Below, in pieces: positions 61,291-64,000 of a stretch of 64,000 nt of DNA. The stretch is from the NCBI GenBank assembly GCA_024167805.1, contig CP099988.1, forward strand, positions 62,001-126,000, given 5' to 3'. A model generated the notes under the pieces. That model searched no databases and was not told where the DNA came from. It saw only the letters and a list, made by a program, of their open reading frames with translations. The translations under genes were made by a program, and so were the position numbers. Positions within the stretch are counted from its first letter, which is position 1. Every line of letters starts with the position of its first letter. The DNA comes from Methanobacterium sp. ERen5 (GTDB taxonomy: Archaea; Methanobacteriota; Methanobacteria; Methanobacteriales; Methanobacteriaceae).

Positions 61291-62220
61291 ATGAGTCTTA
61301 TAGTAACTTATATTGGAAGTAAAGGATGTATAATGGCCGGAGATAAGAGGAGAATTGGTTTTTATGGTTCACCTGAAGCCCGGGAAACTCTTGAAGATGA
61401 ACTCTACGCTGGAAAGATCAAAACAGAAGAAGATCTGATTAAAAAGGCAGAAAAAGAAGGAATTAACCTTAAAATTTCTGATGACATAACAAAAATACGT
61501 GAAATGGATAATGTACTGGTTGGTGAGGTTATATCCAGAGCAACCCATGAAACTAAGCGTAAAAGAATTTATGCCATATCAGGAGCCTACAGTATGGTTG
61601 AACTCACTGGTTCAAATATTGATACTGTTAAAAGCGGTGGGAGATCCATAATTGTCTACGGTAACAAGTATACACAGGAACTTGCTGAAAAAACTATTAA
61701 AAAGTATTGGAAGCCTAAAATGAAGTTTGTAGATGTTGAAAGGATCATGGAACTTGTCATGAGCGAAGTTTCCAAAAATACGCCATCTGTTAGTAACGAC
61801 TTCGACTTGATGATAAAGTACAATGACTTGGATCAAAAGTTAGCCAAGGAAGTGATAAGGACCACTGTTCTTGAAGATGTTAAGAATCTGGAAGCCTTCA
61901 GAAACCAGCTGAGGGAAGAAAATATTAAGGCCACCAAGAACATTCAAATGGCCACTAAAATTGTGATAGAAGGAAATATTGGTACTGTTACAAGGGTAAA
62001 TGGTGCAGATATCGAGATAATACTCGATAAAACTGTGGAAGCACTTGATTTCAACTGGGAACCCATTGCTAAACCTGCAGAACGCATTATATTGACTTCT
62101 GAAAATCCTCAAAACGTTGTGATGGGTGATATTGCAGTGATCGAAAAGGAAAATCTGTGTATTAAACGAACCAAGGAAAGTTTGAACTGTGGATTTATAC
62201 TCTGCAGATCCGACGATTAA
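61291..62220 (+). CDS. Connectase-family protein (DUF2121, MJ0548-like)
   Basis: A 309-residue protein of the archaeal DUF2121 family, related to proteasome beta subunits, whose MJ0548 member is the sequence-specific protein ligase connectase. After Met removal the start at 61291 leaves Ser as the N-terminal nucleophile (MSLIVTYIGSKG, then MAGDKRRIGFYG); MJ0548 uses Thr there, from memory. AAGTGATG precedes the start; an ATG at 61279 would bury the nucleophile. Known connectases join the KDPGA-type motif of MtrA in methyltransfer; the target here is inference. Confidence 0.83.
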   Translation: MSLIVTYIGSKGCIMAGDKRRIGFYGSPEARETLEDELYAGKIKTEEDLIKKAEKEGINLKISDDITKIREMDNVLVGEVISRATHETKRKRIYAISGAYSMVELTGSNIDTVKSGGRSIIVYGNKYTQELAEKTIKKYWKPKMKFVDVERIMELVMSEVSKNTPSVSNDFDLMIKYNDLDQKLAKEVIRTTVLEDVKNLEAFRNQLREENIKATKNIQMATKIVIEGNIGTVTRVNGADIEIILDKTVEALDFNWEPIAKPAERIILTSENPQNVVMGDIAVIEKENLCIKRTKESLNCGFILCRSDD

Positions 62221-62347
62221 TTATTTTACTTTTTTATTTGAGAAAAGGTTAAATTTCTTAAAAGATTAATATTGTTTTAAATACTTAAATTTCCTAGGGG
62301 AATTGAAGTTTTATCGTTAAATTTGATAGATTGGAGTTGATTGTTCA

Positions 62348-63149
62348 ATGAAATTAATATTTTTAGGAAGTGGTGGCGGTCGTTTTCGCCACAATAACCC
62401 AAAAGAGGATGACAGGCGGATTTAGATTAGAAGATTTTGAAGGGAAGAATATTCATGTAGATCCTGGTCCAGGTGCCCTGGTACGTACCTACCAGTTTGG
62501 ACTTAGTCCCATGAAGATAAATATTCTCATGGTTTCACACTGCCACACAGACCATTATACTGATGCTGAAGTACTTTTAGAAGCAATGACTCGAGGTATG
62601 ACACGTAAAAAGGGAACTGTTGTTGGCAGCACCAGTGTTATCGAAGGATATGAAAGGTGGGGTCCATGTATCTCCAAGTATCATTTAAGTAAACCAGAAG
62701 TAGTAACCCTGGAACATGGGGATGAACATAGATCTGATAAGCTTAGAATAACAGCCACAAGGACTGTTCACGGTGATCCCAAGGCTGTGGGTTTTAAGAT
62801 AGCAAGTCCGGATCTAACAGTTTCCTACACATCTGATACTGAGTACACTCCAGATATCCACTTGGACCATGAGGGTGCTGATGTTTTAATCGCAAGCATC
62901 ATAAGATCAGGTAGTGAAAGAATAAGGGGACATATGTCAGTGGATGATTTCATTACCTTGATTAATGAGGTAAAGCCCAAACTGGCAATTATGACTCATT
63001 TAGGGATGAAATTCATAATGGAATCTCCTGAAAAGGAAGCCCAAAGGGTTACAAGGGAGACTGGTGTGAAAACCTTGGCAGCTCGAGATGGTATGAAAAT
63101 TGAATTGGATGATCTTGTAACCAAACAACACACACTTGACCAGTTTTAA
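62348..63149 (+). CDS. MBL-fold metallohydrolase (frameshifted in this sequence)
   Basis: A metallo-beta-lactamase-fold protein of about 266 residues. [13 protein letters not shown] starts it, the metal site is [10 protein letters not shown], and further His/Asp ligands are in [20 protein letters not shown] and MTHLGMKF. The frame breaks in the 4-base T run 62383-62386; removing one T gives [19 protein letters not shown] start at 62370 in the other frame is an artefact. Likely a nuclease or phosphodiesterase-type hydrolase; substrate unknown. Confidence 0.87.
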
Positions 63150-63239
63150 TAACAAAAACCCCCTTTAAATTATCCTTTTTAGGAATATTTTTTTTAGGGA
63201 TGAGTTTTTAAAGGATGAAATCCAATTTAAAATAGATAT

Positions 63240-63312
63240 GCCTCGGTGGCTCAGCCTGGTAGAGCGCGTGATTCGTAATCTCGATGTCGAGGGTTCAAAT
63301 CCCTCTCGAGGC
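63240..63312 (+). tRNA. tRNA-Thr (anticodon CGT)
   Basis: A cloverleaf folds: acceptor GCCTCGG with TCGAGGC (one G-U), D-stem GCTC/GAGC, anticodon loop TTCGTAA giving CGT (reads ACG, Thr), and T-arm GAGGG-TTCAAAT-CCCTC. CCA is not encoded. The anticodon stem CGTGA/TCTCG has a T-T mismatch at the third pair, where related tRNAs would have T-A. A T run directly after it is probably the terminator. Confidence 0.9.
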
Positions 63313-63507
63313 TTTTTTGTCATGGGTTTATGTATTCCAATATAAGTTAGAGGTTTTTTTTTACTATTTAAATCTTTCTAATAGGAAATTCTATAATTAT
63401 TTATTACTTATTCAGTAAAAAGTGTTAAATATTTGTCTTGATATATATGTTATACAACATTTAAAAAATCTTTGATTTGTAAATTTTTTTAAACTGATGT
63501 GAAAAGC
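63313..63507. other. AT-rich stretch after tRNA-Thr
   Basis: A T run at 63313-63318 probably ends the tRNA transcript. The rest is AT-rich with no clear gene. Confidence 0.4.
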
Positions 63508-63641
63508 ATGAATCCCACACTAAGTAAAAAATTAAATAAATTTATTATAGATATAAAGATGAAAAAAATCCTCCAGTTCCAATAAGAAAAATAAGGAAAT
63601 GTTTAGAATTTGAAGGAATATTAGATAATAGAAATAAATGA
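63508..63641 (+). CDS. Possible small protein or gene fragment (frameshift needed)
   Basis: An ATG at 63508 opens MNPTLSKKLNKFIIDIK and stops soon after. Adding one A near 63560-63566 continues into DEKNPPVPIRKIRKCLEFEG to a stop at 63641, about 44 residues, hydrophilic and protein-like. No family is recognised. It may be a small gene or the remnant of a longer one. Confidence 0.3.
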
Positions 63642-63799
63642 TTTTAATAGATTACCGAATCCAAATTATTATCAAAAATCCCTAAAAATTTATCCTTATA
63701 CAAAGATTCATCAAAACTATTTTTTAAATTATCTTATTCAAAAGTTAGTATTGTAGGATGTTCTGTATGAATAATAACTCCCATCGTATAGCATAACGG

Positions 63800-63943
63800 T
63801 TAACACTTTTTTATTATTCCATATAAACCTAAAGAAAGTAGTAACAAACCAAAAGTAGCAAACCAATATCTATGAATAAATATAGATATAATAAGACCGA
63901 CTGAACCTTCCAAAATTAAAATAATGATCCAAATATCCTTCAT
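63800..63943 (-). CDS. Small two-helix membrane protein
   Basis: A 47-residue protein starting MKDIWIIILILEGSVGLIIS, with two hydrophobic helices (about 4-22 and 27-45) and a KKC end. GTGGGA precedes the ATG. It resembles the many small membrane proteins of methanogens, without a known family. Nothing convincing lies between it and the window end. Confidence 0.55.
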   Translation of the reverse strand: MKDIWIIILILEGSVGLIISIFIHRYWFATFGLLLLSLGLYGIIKKC

Positions 63944-64000
63944 TTTTTCCCACTTATTTTATAATCGTTACTATAATTCCTATTAAGAATAAATATTTTA

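Noticed and set aside
63778..63810. A tRNA-like 5' half (CCCATCGTATAGCATAACGG)
   Set aside because: It resembles an acceptor and D-arm, but no anticodon arm, T-arm or matching 3' acceptor follows, and it overlaps the small membrane protein gene.
1..64000. CRISPR arrays, insertion sequences or prophage
   Set aside because: No regularly spaced repeats, transposase or phage structural genes were seen; the only tandem repeat is the two-copy 17-bp unit at 7142.

Overview
This window is strongly AT-rich archaeal DNA from a methanogen of the order Methanobacteriales, most likely a Methanobacterium-like species. The evidence is a MurT/GatD-type Mur-ligase pair suited to pseudomurein, a connectase-family (DUF2121) protein, archaeal ApgM, archaeal phosphopantothenate synthetase, diphthine-ammonia ligase, class III signal-peptide pilins, methanogen-type output domains on response regulators, and TATA-box promoters combined with Shine-Dalgarno sites (GGAGG or GGTGAT).

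Layout. 0.2-4 kb (minus strand): a DUF4012 protein, then a ferrous-iron uptake operon (two FeoA, FeoB, a zinc-ribbon protein) behind a promoter with two DtxR-like palindromes. 4.5-7 kb: a secreted transglutaminase-like protein, a PepSY-like protein, a coiled-coil protein and a MoaD/ThiS-type protein. 7.3-16 kb: a MalY/PatB-type aminotransferase, then the most interesting block: a NifX/NafY-like protein, a nitrogenase-like D-K-H set, cysK, cysE and a cysteine-rich HTH regulator. Copies of the palindrome TAACGATCGTTA lie just upstream of the TATA boxes of the first gene, the DK operon and cysK. I read this as a sulfur-linked nitrogenase-like system. 16-25.5 kb: asnB, gatC-like, an ACT protein, homoserine dehydrogenase, apgM, murT, gatD, pyrG. 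25.8-29.5 kb: a prepilin peptidase, a pilin, a DUF2101-like membrane protein and a secreted Ig-like protein. 29.7-35.3 kb: phosphopantothenate synthetase, a P-loop kinase, a UPF0201 protein, a TetR/DUF169/MFS group and Dph6. 35.4-41.3 kb (minus): a surface/pilus operon of pilin-like proteins. 41.6-46.1 kb: small genes, a further pilin, an M42 peptidase and two paralogous secreted cysteine-rich proteins. 46.4-59.6 kb: signalling genes (KaiC-like ATPase, response regulators with the methanogen output domain, histidine kinases) flanking divergent uvrC and uvrB-uvrA. 59.7-64 kb: an MFS transporter, connectase, an MBL-fold hydrolase, tRNA-Thr and a small membrane protein.

Two cross-cutting observations matter to any reader. 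First, at least eighteen single-base disruptions split otherwise conserved genes (feoB, asnB, hom, apgM, gatD, uvrB, uvrC and others). All but one lie clearly in mononucleotide runs and most need one more base to restore frame. They are almost certainly sequencing or assembly errors, so I annotate each gene as one CDS across the break. Second, four genes (the transglutaminase-like protein, murT and the two cysteine-rich secreted paralogs) have no ATG/GTG/TTG at the position set by their ribosome-binding site. An in-frame ATT sits there instead and gives complete N-termini, so these genes probably start at ATT.
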